A stretch of 64,000 nucleotides of DNA, taken from positions 62,001 through 126,000 of the forward strand of contig CACVCF010000556.1 in the NCBI GenBank assembly GCA_902729415.1, written 5' to 3'. This document shows, piece by piece, positions 17,049 to 25,584 of this stretch. The stretch comes from Terasakiella magnetica (GTDB taxonomy: Bacteria; Pseudomonadota; Alphaproteobacteria; Rhodospirillales; Magnetospirillaceae). Each line of letters begins with the position of its first letter. Position 1 is the stretch's first letter. The position numbers were made by a program, and so were the translations under genes. Below the pieces are notes generated by a model, which did not search any database, was not told the origin of the DNA, and saw nothing but the letters and a program-made list of their open reading frames with translations.

Positions 17049-18104
17049 ATGATGGACACCACCACCGCAGTTTACAGGATCAACGGCACCCTTCAGGGGC
17101 CGGTCATGGATATTCTTGGTCAGTATCTGCCGGAACTGAAGGCTCTCCCGCGGGAGCAGGCCTACGACCGCACCCTTGACGATCTCAGCCTTCTGTCGCG
17201 CTGCTTTGATATTTTCCGCAAAGAGCGCCCCCGCTTCCGCAACGTCATCATCGACGAGCGCCGCCGCCCTGTAACCGAGGACAACGTGCCGCTGTCGTGT
17301 GGCCGGACCATGGCCGAAATCGTGGCCATGATCGTGCGAACCGCCGCCAAGCGCTATTTCCGCCGCATGCTGTCGCCGCCGGTCCGGGCTGCGGCCGCAT
17401 CCGAAGCCGCATCCGTCACCGCCCAGCCCAAGCGCAGCGAAGCGGACGAGTTGTACGACGCCATCAAGGCCTATCTGCTGCACGAATGGCAGGTTCCTCT
17501 GGTTCCGGCCTATGCCGACCTGTCTCCATCCGAAGTCCGCCGCGTCGGGGCCAAGCTGCTGGATTGCCGGGATGTGGACGCGTTGTCGCGGTTGATGGGC
17601 CATTACGAAACACCCACCGTGGTCACCACCAGCCCCGCCCCTGTCGCCAGCACCGAGGACGTACGGGTAAAGCCGCCACAGGCCGACCCGCGCACCGCGT
17701 TACTGGACGATATCCTGACCCCGGACAAACAGCGCCTGCGCGCCGAAGCGTTCAACAGCACCCTGCTGGACCCCGAGGTCCGCGCCGCCCTGCCCAATGT
17801 CGACCAGATCCTTAAGATCGGCGACGTCTTGCGAGGCGTCGGAGCGGGCCCCGCCGTCGCCATGGTGGATGGGCTGGGACTGCGCAAGGATCAATTGGCC
17901 GTCATGCTGATGGTGGCCCAAGACAGTATCGGCAGCACCGTCTTTGGACGGCTGTTCGGACCACGTGCCGACCCGGAACTGGTGGCCCGGATCATAGATC
18001 GCGCCCGCATCCGAGGGATCAACTCCAAATCCGACGTCCTCGACTGCGCCATCTTTATCCGCGGTGTTTTCGCCCGTTTCGGCCACCGTTCCCGACGAGA
18101 CTAA
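17049..18104 (+). CDS. Unrecognised protein, paralogue 1 of a three-member local family
   Basis: A 351-residue soluble protein of unknown function. It shares three blocks with the gene at 18188 and two of them with the gene at 38374. Block 1 (about 20-108): LPEL..L, a RCF-x-x-F motif, then CGRTMAEIVAMIVRT followed by AKRYFR. Block 2 (about 146-172): EWQVPLVPAYADLSP then VRRVGAKLLD. Block 3 (about 220-345): DILTPDKQRLRAEAF, then TLLDPEVRAALPN and a helical tail. A variable Ala/Pro-rich linker joins blocks 2 and 3. There is no signal peptide, membrane helix or known catalytic motif. The CRP-like palindrome and promoter upstream suggest regulated expression. Confidence 0.7.
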   Translation: MMDTTTAVYRINGTLQGPVMDILGQYLPELKALPREQAYDRTLDDLSLLSRCFDIFRKERPRFRNVIIDERRRPVTEDNVPLSCGRTMAEIVAMIVRTAAKRYFRRMLSPPVRAAAASEAASVTAQPKRSEADELYDAIKAYLLHEWQVPLVPAYADLSPSEVRRVGAKLLDCRDVDALSRLMGHYETPTVVTTSPAPVASTEDVRVKPPQADPRTALLDDILTPDKQRLRAEAFNSTLLDPEVRAALPNVDQILKIGDVLRGVGAGPAVAMVDGLGLRKDQLAVMLMVAQDSIGSTVFGRLFGPRADPELVARIIDRARIRGINSKSDVLDCAIFIRGVFARFGHRSRRD

Positions 18105-18120
18105 CGGTCTAGGCCGTTAG
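18101..18120 (+). terminator. Hairpin spanning the stop codon of paralogue 1
   Basis: CTAACGG (18101-18107) and CCGTTAG (18114-18120) form a perfect 7-base stem with a 6-base loop; the TAA stop lies in the left arm. No T run follows, so it may attenuate or stabilise the transcript between paralogues 1 and 2 rather than terminate. Confidence 0.4.
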
Positions 18121-18187
18121 GGAGTCCTTGGGTTTCCTCATTGGGGGCAGTATTCTCTCCCGAGGGGATCCTTTTTCGGGACAATGA

Positions 18188-19450
18188 ATGCCGCGCCCGC
18201 CCACCACCTCCAACGCCACCATCATTCATCGGATCAACATCACCCTTGAGGGGCCGGTGGCCGATGTCATGGCGCAGTTGGTCCCGGATCTGAAAAAGCT
18301 GCCGCGCCGGGGGGTGCTCGAACATATTCTCGATGACCCCGAATTGCTGGACCGCTGTTTCAAGGCGTTTCACGCCAACACCGACCGTTTCCGCGAGTTG
18401 TTGGTAGACCAGCACAACGTCCCGGTGGAAGACGCGAATGCCCTGCTGGCCTGCGGCCGCAGCCTGGAGGATGTGGTGGCCATGGTGGTCCGCACCTGTG
18501 CCAAGCGCCACTTCCGCAAACGCCTCGATGGCGACGACCGCCCCTTGAAGGCCGGACGCAAGACCGCCGCGCGCCACCAACCGGAACCCGGTGGCCTGTT
18601 CGGAAAATTGATGCGGATGTTCCAATCGGCGGAGGCCGCCCCCACCCCGACACGCAAGCGCAGTGAAGCACTCTACAACGCCTTCCAGGAACATCTGATC
18701 CATGACTGGCAAGTGCCGCTGGTCCCGGAATACTCGACCTTGTCGCCGCAAATGGTCCGCCGGTTGGGCAAGCGCATCCTCGACTACAAGGTGCCCGAAG
18801 ACATCCGCCGCCTGAAAGACAACCCCAGCGAGCTGCCGACACCCTCGACCAAACCCGACGCCATTCCCGAATTCCTGCTGTCGCCCAAAGCCAAGGCGCA
18901 AAAAGACAAGGATGCGGAGAAGAGCAAGACCATCGGTCTTACGTCATCCGGCGCCGCCCGCCACGAAGTCACATCGGCTGACGGTGCGGCGACGGTGGCT
19001 GCTGCCGCCACCACCGACCGCCGTGCCCGCATCGCCGAGATCCTGACCCCCGATCAGAAGCGGGTCCGCTCGGCCGCCTTCACTATGACTTTGCTGGACC
19101 CCGCAGTACGAGCGGAGCTGCCCAATTCGGAGCAGACCGTGCGCCTTACCGGCCTGCTGGCCGAGGTCGGCGGTCTGCCCGCCAAGATGTTGGTGGGCGA
19201 GTTGGGCTTGCGGATGGATCAATTGGCGGTGATGACACTCATCATCCGCGATATCGTCGGGGATGAGACCTTTCCCCGCACCTTCGGCGTTCCCGGCAGC
19301 CTGGACTATGTCAGCAAATTCATCGAACGCGCCAAGGCGGCAGGCATCGATCAGACATCCTCACTGCCCGAGGTCGCGGCCTTCACCCGCAAGACCTTGG
19401 CCGGCAAGCCCAAACAGGCGCCACCGTCAGGGGCGGCGCTTATCATTTAA
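18188..19450 (+). CDS. Unrecognised protein, paralogue 2 of a three-member local family
   Basis: A 420-residue soluble protein, the tandem relative of the gene at 17049. Block 1 (about 22-113) has LVPDLKKLP, DRCFKAF and ACGRSLEDVVAMVVRT followed by AKRHFRKRL. Block 2 (about 173-200) has DWQVPLVPEYSTLSP and VRRLGKRILD. Block 3 (about 285-395) has EILTPDQKRVRSAAF, TLLDPAVRAELPN and GLRMDQLAVMTLIIRDIVG. The inter-block linker is longer than in paralogue 1 and rich in Lys, Ala and Thr. It begins 83 bases after paralogue 1. Neither catalytic nor DNA-binding motifs are evident. Confidence 0.7.
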   Translation: MPRPPTTSNATIIHRINITLEGPVADVMAQLVPDLKKLPRRGVLEHILDDPELLDRCFKAFHANTDRFRELLVDQHNVPVEDANALLACGRSLEDVVAMVVRTCAKRHFRKRLDGDDRPLKAGRKTAARHQPEPGGLFGKLMRMFQSAEAAPTPTRKRSEALYNAFQEHLIHDWQVPLVPEYSTLSPQMVRRLGKRILDYKVPEDIRRLKDNPSELPTPSTKPDAIPEFLLSPKAKAQKDKDAEKSKTIGLTSSGAARHEVTSADGAATVAAAATTDRRARIAEILTPDQKRVRSAAFTMTLLDPAVRAELPNSEQTVRLTGLLAEVGGLPAKMLVGELGLRMDQLAVMTLIIRDIVGDETFPRTFGVPGSLDYVSKFIERAKAAGIDQTSSLPEVAAFTRKTLAGKPKQAPPSGAALII

Positions 19451-19518
19451 CCGCAACGTCATCCCACATCGAACCGATATCCGTATGATCCCGCCACCCT
19501 CAACCATGGGAGGCCCGG

Positions 19519-19686
19519 ATGGGCGGAAACAAACCCACATACCGGCAATGTGCGGATTGTCATTTCTGGCGGGGCTATCGGTGCCTGAAACCGGCAAGGA
19601 CCGAGCACAACAGCGCGTCCGTTACGGGCCATTGCCGCTATTTCATCCGGGAATCCCTTAGGATGATGGCATTCTTCCGGGGATGA
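19519..19686 (+). CDS. Small Cys-rich putative zinc-binding protein, 55 aa
   Basis: A 55-residue frame starting MGGNKPTYRQCADCHFWRGY, with Cys at residues 11, 14, 22 and 39. This CxxC ... C ... C arrangement with aromatic neighbours suggests a small zinc ribbon or metal site. GGGAGG sits 5 bases before the ATG. The 3' end overlaps the convergent hemerythrin gene by 29 bases. It follows paralogue 2 by 68 bases on the same strand and could be cotranscribed. No family was recognised; the Cys spacing and the ribosome-binding site are the only support. Confidence 0.5.
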   Translation: MGGNKPTYRQCADCHFWRGYRCLKPARTEHNSASVTGHCRYFIRESLRMMAFFRG

Positions 19687-20092
19687 CTCCGCGCAAAGCG
19701 GCGACGTACTTCATATCCTCCACCAGAATATGCTCCACCAGCCAGACTTGTAGATAGTCCCGTAGACTCTGGATGGTAGGAACAGAGGGAGTGACCATGC
19801 AATCGCCGATCATACCGCCCAGAAACTGTCCGAACCGGGCGTGAATCTCGGCATGATTATCCAGATCGCCGTAATTGACAGCCTTCAGCATCACCTCTTC
19901 CCGCTGGAAATGGTAATCGGCATAGGCCACCAATTGGTCGATAACGATTCCGACACCGGCCAGATCACTCTCTGCGGCCAGGATCCGATCCAGGTCGTTC
20001 ACCAGAGCGACTAGCCGCCGATGATCATCATCGATCTCGGGAAACCCGGTTTCAAACCCGCGTTGCCATTCTATCGTCATAGCGTCCACCAT
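19658..20092 (-). CDS. Bacteriohemerythrin
   Basis: A 144-residue single-domain hemerythrin that binds O2 at a non-heme di-iron site. All seven ligands are in place: His24, His61, Glu65, His80, His84, His121 and Asp126, within DDDHRRL, YHFQREEV, NHAEIHARF and VEHILVEDMKY. Such proteins are common in microaerophilic motile bacteria, where they sense, store or deliver oxygen. The start could be the ATG at 20092 or at 20080 (MTIEWQ). It is divergent from cheB across about 150 bases. Confidence 0.93.
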   Translation of the reverse strand: MVDAMTIEWQRGFETGFPEIDDDHRRLVALVNDLDRILAAESDLAGVGIVIDQLVAYADYHFQREEVMLKAVNYGDLDNHAEIHARFGQFLGGMIGDCMVTPSVPTIQSLRDYLQVWLVEHILVEDMKYVAALRGVIPGRMPSS

Positions 20093-20239
20093 TCCCTCGG
20101 CATAGGTATGCTACCCCGAAGCGGGAGGGAGTCAACCGTATCACACTCACGCCGGACCTGCGGTTACGACCGATAGACAATCTTAAGAGGACAGAGGTAC
20201 CATTGATATCTCGTCTACGGATATCGTGAGGCAAGTCTT

Positions 20240-21340
20240 ATGAATATTGGACCAGCACCTGCCGCCGCCAAGGCCGTCAAGGTCATGCTGGTCGATGATT
20301 CCGCCATTGTTCGCGGCTTGGTCGCCCGCATCCTAAGCGAAGATGCGGGTATCACCGTTGCGGCCCAGGCCTCCAACGGCGAGCAGGCCATCGCCACCTT
20401 GGCCCGCACCCCTGTCGACGTGGTGGTGCTCGATATCGAGATGCCGGTGATGGATGGCTTGACCGCCCTGCCCGGCATCCTCAAGGCTATTCCTGGTATC
20501 AAGGTCATCATGCTGTCGTCGCTGACCCAGCGCGGCGCAAGCGTCACGATCCAGGCCCTCAAGGCTGGGGCCGCCGACTATATCCCCAAGCCCTCGGCCA
20601 GCGCGGAAATGTCGGGTGCAAGCACCTTCAAGCGCGAACTGACCGACAAGATCAAAAGCCTTGGCGCCCGCAGGCTCCGCCCCGCCGTGCCGGCCGCCCC
20701 CCAGGCAGGAGCAGCGCCCGCCGCCGCCCGTCTCGCCCCGATTCAGACCCAGGTTCCAGCGGCGGGAGCAATCGATATCCTCGCCATCGGTTCGTCCACC
20801 GGCGGCCCCCAGGCCCTGTTCGATATTTTCGCCAAGCTGCACGGTGCACGCCCTCGGGTTCCCATCTTGATCACCCAGCATATGCCGCCCACCTTTACCG
20901 GCATCCTGGCCGAACATATCGGCAGCTCCAGCGGTCTTCCCTCCGCCGAGGGAAAAGACGGTGAAAAGCTGGTGGCCGGGCGCGTCTATGTGGCGCCGGG
21001 CGGCAAGCATATGCTGGTGGAAAAGCGCGGAGCCGAGCGCTTCATCCGCCTCAGCGACGAACCACCGGAGAATTACTGCAAGCCCGCCGTGGACCCCATG
21101 TTCCGCAGCATCTCGGCTGCCTATGGCAATAAGGTGATGGCGGTGGTGCTGACCGGCATGGGAACCGATGGCGGCAAGGGTGGGGCAGTGGTGGCCAAGG
21201 CCGGGGGCTGGCTCTATGCCCAGGACGAAGCCACCTGCGTCGTCTATGGCATGCCCGCCGCCGCCGCCCAGACCGGTCTATGCAAGGGCATTCTGCCATT
21301 GCCCGAGATCGGCCCCCTGATCCGAAAGATCATCGGATAG
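20240..21340 (+). CDS. cheB: CheB, chemotaxis protein-glutamate methylesterase
   Basis: A 366-residue two-domain protein that demethylates and deamidates chemoreceptors. The receiver domain (about 12-130) has phospho-acceptor Asp65 in VVLDIEMPVMDG and Lys in YIPKPSA. After an Ala/Pro-rich linker (about 150-180), the methylesterase domain has the catalytic Ser in IGSSTGGPQAL, His in ITQHMPPTFT and Asp in GMGTDGGKGG. No other che genes flank it, so it is an orphan relative to the main chemotaxis operons. Its neighbour hemerythrin points to an oxygen-related input (inference). Confidence 0.93.
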   Translation: MNIGPAPAAAKAVKVMLVDDSAIVRGLVARILSEDAGITVAAQASNGEQAIATLARTPVDVVVLDIEMPVMDGLTALPGILKAIPGIKVIMLSSLTQRGASVTIQALKAGAADYIPKPSASAEMSGASTFKRELTDKIKSLGARRLRPAVPAAPQAGAAPAAARLAPIQTQVPAAGAIDILAIGSSTGGPQALFDIFAKLHGARPRVPILITQHMPPTFTGILAEHIGSSSGLPSAEGKDGEKLVAGRVYVAPGGKHMLVEKRGAERFIRLSDEPPENYCKPAVDPMFRSISAAYGNKVMAVVLTGMGTDGGKGGAVVAKAGGWLYAQDEATCVVYGMPAAAAQTGLCKGILPLPEIGPLIRKIIG

Positions 21341-21350
21341 GGGGCGGGGC

Positions 21351-21365
21351 CGGACCACGGGTCCG
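21351..21365. terminator. Hairpin between cheB and a convergent gene
   Basis: CGGACC at 21351-21356 and GGTCCG at 21360-21365 flank a 3-base loop, 10 bases after the cheB stop and 11 before the end of the gene at 21377. There is no clear T run, so the termination role is tentative. Confidence 0.4.
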
Positions 21366-21376
21366 AAGGTCTACCG

Positions 21377-21712
21377 TCAATGACCACCGGACCGGGGGGA
21401 AGCCGCCCCACGCGGCGGCGGCGCACTGCGGGGCGGCGGAGCAGATACCGGGCGGTCATCCCCCTCCTCATCGGTGGTTTTCAGCCGGATGACAAAGCCC
21501 TGCACCGCCCACCCGATCACGTAGAAGGTAGCGACAAAAAACCACAACCCGGCCAGCCCGAAAATCAAGGCGCGGTGAAGGGCGTCGTCGCCAGAACCAA
21601 AAACCCCCATGGCCCACATCATGGGCGACGCGAACAGACAGCCCACGGCCCCCGCCAGCCCCAGACGCGTCCACCCCGCCGAACGAATATAAGAAATTCG
21701 ATATGCCGACAT
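21377..21712 (-). CDS. Hypothetical membrane protein, two transmembrane segments
   Basis: A 111-residue protein starting MSAYRISYIRSAGW. It has two hydrophobic segments (about 17-33 and 48-73, the latter ALIFGLAGLWFFVATFYVIGWAVQGF) and a Pro/Arg-rich cytoplasmic tail (PPPRSAPPPRGAASPRSGG). I prefer the ATG at 21712, preceded by AAGGGG, over an upstream in-frame TTG at 21766. No family was recognised. It is convergent with cheB. Confidence 0.55.
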   Translation of the reverse strand: MSAYRISYIRSAGWTRLGLAGAVGCLFASPMMWAMGVFGSGDDALHRALIFGLAGLWFFVATFYVIGWAVQGFVIRLKTTDEEGDDRPVSAPPPRSAPPPRGAASPRSGGH

Positions 21713-21914
21713 CTGCGCTATCCCCTTCGACCGCCACCCTTGAACGTGATTCTCTGCCTTCTTCAAGAGATCCGCAACACTGGCTGGATATTTTGCCGTA
21801 CTTTCGTCACACTAAAAAACCGTGACATTCCGTCACGTCTCAGACTAATTCTTATAAACTGGCGTGTTATTGGGGAATACGCCGATGCAAAAAGCAATGT
21901 AGGGCAAAATCAGA

Positions 21915-23615
21915 ATGGTCGCAGAACGCGAAAGTTTTGAAGTCCAAGTGTCTCGTGGCGGGAGATGGGCAACTGAAACAGTCGCCTATAAAGAAGTAGA
22001 GGCCCGCGCTCTCGCCAAAAAGTTCTTGGCGGATAAAAAGTGTGAAGGCGCCAGAATCGTCCGCAACTGGTTGCGCGGCGACGGCACCATGGTGGAATCC
22101 GAGATTTTCAAGGAATCCCGGACCGTCAAGGACGACGGGCCTGTCCGCATCGCCCAGATCGACAGCGTTCCCCCCGACAAATGCGAGGAGCCGGCGGATT
22201 TCCTTGGCCCCAGCAGCCGCAACGTGATGAACCGCCTGTTCCGGTCCTATCTCGATCAGGTATTTCTCACCCCGACCGAGCTGATGCACAACTTCAAGGA
22301 ACTGAAGCGGCTTCAGGACAAGGACAATCTGGTCTCCTCGGCGGTGGATCGGGTCGCCCAGCTTCAGACCAAGGATACGGACGAGGACGCCCGCGGCCGC
22401 AGCCAGGACATCTTCAAGAATATCGACGGCATCGCCGCGCGCGCGCGGCGGGTCGAGGCCATGAAGCTCCCCAAGCTGGAAGGGCGCTTCAGCGACGTGA
22501 TCGCCAAGATCAACGCCATGGCCGATACCGAGGATCAGGATTATCTGGCCATGGTCGTGCTGTCGCGCGATCTGGTCAATGTCCGCAACTGGCTGGGCAA
22601 GCTGGAACGGCTGTGCAAGCTGGCCGTGGACGATCCCGACCCCAAGGCGGTGGAGATGCTGGACGGCGTCATCGCCGACGTTCTCGGCTCGACGGTGGTA
22701 CAGGAAATCCTCGGCTGGCAACCCAGCCTGGGGGCCGCCATCTGCACCATGATCGACCTTGCCGACGGCAAGATGCCGACCGCCAAAAGCGATGCGGGGG
22801 AATCCGCTGAAATCCTCAACCGCCTGTTCGCCGAAGGCAAACTGCCCATCAGCCGGGGACTGCTGCTGGACCGGGCTCACCGCCAGATCAGCGGCCCCGG
22901 CCCTTTGAACCGCACCGAACCGGCCAAGGAAATGGACGAGATGAAGCGGGTCATCGCCCGCGTCCTCACGCCCACCGGTCTGATCTGCGGCTCCGAGACC
23001 GCCGAAGCCCTGACCATGCGCTATGGCCGGATGGTGGAACAAGGCGGCGCCGCCGGGCGCAAGGCCGCGGTCGAAGGCCTGTTCCGCATCATGCCCGACC
23101 GGGCAGCGGGACTGATCTATCTTTGCAATCTTGCCGCCACCCCCACCGGGACCGAGCAGACCGCCGTCATCACCGAGATGTTGGAACTGGTGTTCATGGC
23201 CCGCACCATCAGCGATCTGTGCGGCCGCACCCTGCCGCCCAAGGAGCGCATGATCCGCGCCACCCATGCCCACAAGGCGGTGGGAGCTTCGCCGTTCCCG
23301 ACGGCCACAAAAGCCCGTCTCCAGGATTTCATCGATCAGGTGCTGGAACGCTATCTCATCGACGAGCAGATCATCGAAAAGCTGGACCACCCGGATTCCC
23401 ATCTGCGCGACCGCGCCGGGCGTCTGGTGCAGTTCTGCGCCGCAGGCGTCCTGCCCGAGGGTAAGGCCCTGACCCGCGCCCGCCAGCGTATCTTGGCGCT
23501 GCTGCGCCAGCCCAATTTCGATGCCCATTTCATCGACGGCTTCACCGACCCGGTAAAGGCCCAGAAAGCCTTACGCGACTTCCACCATCTTTTGGTGCGT
23601 GCCGGATTCGGATGA
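21915..23615 (+). CDS. Unrecognised 566-aa protein
   Basis: A large soluble protein of unknown function. The first about 52 residues form a compact module (FEVQVSRGGRWATETVAYKE followed by a region rich in Ala and Lys) that looks like a small separate domain. The rest is mainly alpha-helical, with recurrent Leu/Arg heptad-like patterns, including LMHNFKELKRLQDKD and RLVQFCAAGVLPEGKALTRARQRI. There is no signal peptide, membrane helix, P-loop or other catalytic motif. It sits in the same signalling neighbourhood as the paralogues at 17049 and 18188 and shares their all-helical, Arg-rich character, but I could not align it with them. Confidence 0.65.
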   Translation: MVAERESFEVQVSRGGRWATETVAYKEVEARALAKKFLADKKCEGARIVRNWLRGDGTMVESEIFKESRTVKDDGPVRIAQIDSVPPDKCEEPADFLGPSSRNVMNRLFRSYLDQVFLTPTELMHNFKELKRLQDKDNLVSSAVDRVAQLQTKDTDEDARGRSQDIFKNIDGIAARARRVEAMKLPKLEGRFSDVIAKINAMADTEDQDYLAMVVLSRDLVNVRNWLGKLERLCKLAVDDPDPKAVEMLDGVIADVLGSTVVQEILGWQPSLGAAICTMIDLADGKMPTAKSDAGESAEILNRLFAEGKLPISRGLLLDRAHRQISGPGPLNRTEPAKEMDEMKRVIARVLTPTGLICGSETAEALTMRYGRMVEQGGAAGRKAAVEGLFRIMPDRAAGLIYLCNLAATPTGTEQTAVITEMLELVFMARTISDLCGRTLPPKERMIRATHAHKAVGASPFPTATKARLQDFIDQVLERYLIDEQIIEKLDHPDSHLRDRAGRLVQFCAAGVLPEGKALTRARQRILALLRQPNFDAHFIDGFTDPVKAQKALRDFHHLLVRAGFG

Positions 23616-23622
23616 GCCTGGG

Positions 23623-24651
23623 CTATTCCTCTTCCGAGCGGGGATGATGCCGTAACGGCTTGGCGCAGTGGGGGCACAGATGCCCGGTCTCCACCGACTG
23701 GCGCAGGATCAGCGACGCCTCTTCCTCCGATAGCTGGAGCGTCCGCCGCGTGCGCTCCAGCACCCGGCGCTCACCGCGGTCGATACCGCCGTCCTCCAGC
23801 GCCTTTTCCACCGCCTCGCGGTATTCCTCGCGCCGGATGCGCATCTGCTCGGAAAAACCCGACGCCAACACACCGGCGGGCAGGGCGATCATACCGACGC
23901 CGAGAATAGCGGTCAGCGCCCCCAGTACCCGCCCCATGGCCGTCACCGGCACCATGTCGCCATACCCCAGGGTGGTCAGCGTCACCACCGCCCACCACAT
24001 GGAGGTGGGGATATCGCTGAATACATGGGGTTGGGCCCGATGCTCGAACAGATAGATCAGGCTGGAGGTCAGAACCAGAATCACCATCATCACGAACAGC
24101 ACCGCGCTGATGGACCGCGCCTCCTGCCGCGCCACCGCGCCCATGACGTTCATGGCCATGGAATAGCGGCCCAGCTTGAATACGCGGAGTACCCGGAGCA
24201 CCCGGATCGCTCGCAGATCCATCTCGACAAAGATGCCAAGATAGAACGGCAGCACCGCCAGCAGATCCACCACCGCCATGGGCGACGTCGCCCAGCGCAG
24301 GCGTCCCCACAGCGGATGATGAAAGCGAGGGTCGTCAAGTTCGACCGCCGTCCACATGCGCAAGCCGTATTCGATGCTGAAAATGGCCACCGAGGCCAGA
24401 TCGAAGGCATGGAACACCGGACCATGGGCCAACGACAGATGCTCGATGGATTCCAGAACCACCGCCACCACGTTGGCCACCACCAGTCCGATCAGAAACG
24501 AATCCACCACTTTGACCATCAGGTCGGAATGGCCTTCGCCACCCAGCATGTGATAGACCGTGCGCCGTATCGTCCGGTGCCGATGAACATGCCGATGGCT
24601 GGGGTGCGGATGCCGGTGCTGGCGTTGAGAGGTGGTCACGAACCGAGCCAT
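23623..24651 (-). CDS. Voltage-gated-type potassium channel with putative metal-binding termini
   Basis: A 342-residue six-helix ion channel. The S4 helix is Arg-rich (LRAIRVLRVLRVFKLGRYS), and the pore carries the K+ selectivity filter TTLGYGD followed by S6. The N-terminus (residues 1-30) has nine His in a short Arg/His-rich stretch (QRQHRHPHPSHRHVHRHR). The C-terminus ends with CPHCAKPLRHHPRSEEE, a possible Cys2/His2 metal site. Between the pore and the C-terminus lies a charged helix (RREEYREAVEKALEDGGIDRGER). I chose the ATG at 24651; the frame is open upstream but antisense to cobA. It is divergent from cobA. Confidence 0.85.
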   Translation of the reverse strand: MARFVTTSQRQHRHPHPSHRHVHRHRTIRRTVYHMLGGEGHSDLMVKVVDSFLIGLVVANVVAVVLESIEHLSLAHGPVFHAFDLASVAIFSIEYGLRMWTAVELDDPRFHHPLWGRLRWATSPMAVVDLLAVLPFYLGIFVEMDLRAIRVLRVLRVFKLGRYSMAMNVMGAVARQEARSISAVLFVMMVILVLTSSLIYLFEHRAQPHVFSDIPTSMWWAVVTLTTLGYGDMVPVTAMGRVLGALTAILGVGMIALPAGVLASGFSEQMRIRREEYREAVEKALEDGGIDRGERRVLERTRRTLQLSEEEASLILRQSVETGHLCPHCAKPLRHHPRSEEE

Positions 24652-24810
24652 TGAAAAAGAGATGCGTGTTGCACCATATCCGACCGCGCCCCCTGGGGGG
24701 AAGAGGCGGTCCGGGGCAAGAAGGCGGGAATGGGCGGTTTCTTGTGGCGGAATTCGACGCAATCCAGTTACTTTAGACAAAATTAATAAACAAACCAAAT
24801 GGGAGAGGCT

Positions 24811-25584
24811 ATGGCAGAGGCCAAGCGGGCGGGTAAAGTCACCCTGGTGGGCGCCGGTCCGGGCGATCCCGACTTGCTGACCGTAAAGGCGGCGCGCCTG
24901 ATCGGGGCAGCGGAGGTGGTGGTCTATGACCGACTGGTCAGTCCCGAGATTCTGGCCCTGATCCCACCCCAGACCGAACGCATTTATGCCGGCAAGGCGC
25001 TGGGCAACCATCATCTGATCCAAGACGAGATCAACGACCTCCTGCTCGGCCTCGCCCAGGCCGGGCGCGATGTGGTGCGCCTTAAGGGCGGAGATTCCTT
25101 TGTCTTCGGCCGTGGCTCGGAGGAAGCGCTCCATCTGGCCCGCCACGGTATCGCCTTCGAGGTGATTCCAGGCATCAGCGCCGCCGCAGGCTGTTCGACC
25201 TATGCCGGAATCCCGCTGACCCATCGCGGTCTTGCCACCGGGGTACAGTTTGTCACCGGCCATCTGCGCGAAGACCGCGAGCTTGAGCTTGACTGGGGCA
25301 AGCTGGCCGATCCCGCCACCACCCTGGTGATCTACATGGGATTGCAGGCCCTGCCCGAGATCTCGGCCCACCTGATCGCGGCGGGTCTGGCGCCCGATAC
25401 CCCCGCCGCCGCCATCGAGAACGGCACCACACCGCGGCAGCGCCGGGTCACCGGCACTCTGGCCACCCTGTCCGACCTGACCCGTGCGATGGGATTGCAG
25501 GCCCCGACCCTGATCGTCATCGGCGCCGTGGTGTCCCTGTCCGAGGATCTCGACTGGTTCACCGCCCAGCACGCCACACCATGA
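24811..25584 (+). CDS. cobA: Uroporphyrinogen-III C-methyltransferase (SUMT)
   Basis: A 257-residue enzyme that makes precorrin-2 with two SAM, the branch point to siroheme and cobalamin. Motifs are VGAGPGDPDLLTVKAA, YDRLVSPEIL, RLKGGDSFVFGRGSEE, GISAAAGCSTYAGIPLTHRG and the late IENGTTPRQRRVTG. No fused dehydrogenase/ferrochelatase (CysG) domain follows. The ATG at 24811 has GGGAG 6 bases upstream; an in-frame ATG at 24799 is the alternative. It overlaps cbiX by 4 bases and lies 2 kb upstream of dsrA, so siroheme supply for DsrAB is a reasonable role. Confidence 0.93.
   Translation: MAEAKRAGKVTLVGAGPGDPDLLTVKAARLIGAAEVVVYDRLVSPEILALIPPQTERIYAGKALGNHHLIQDEINDLLLGLAQAGRDVVRLKGGDSFVFGRGSEEALHLARHGIAFEVIPGISAAAGCSTYAGIPLTHRGLATGVQFVTGHLREDRELELDWGKLADPATTLVIYMGLQALPEISAHLIAAGLAPDTPAAAIENGTTPRQRRVTGTLATLSDLTRAMGLQAPTLIVIGAVVSLSEDLDWFTAQHATP

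Noticed and set aside
21867-23528. Long open frame on the minus strand opposite the 566-aa gene
   Set aside because: Its translation is rich in Gly, Gln, His and Arg with no domain, typical of an antisense shadow in high-GC coding DNA.
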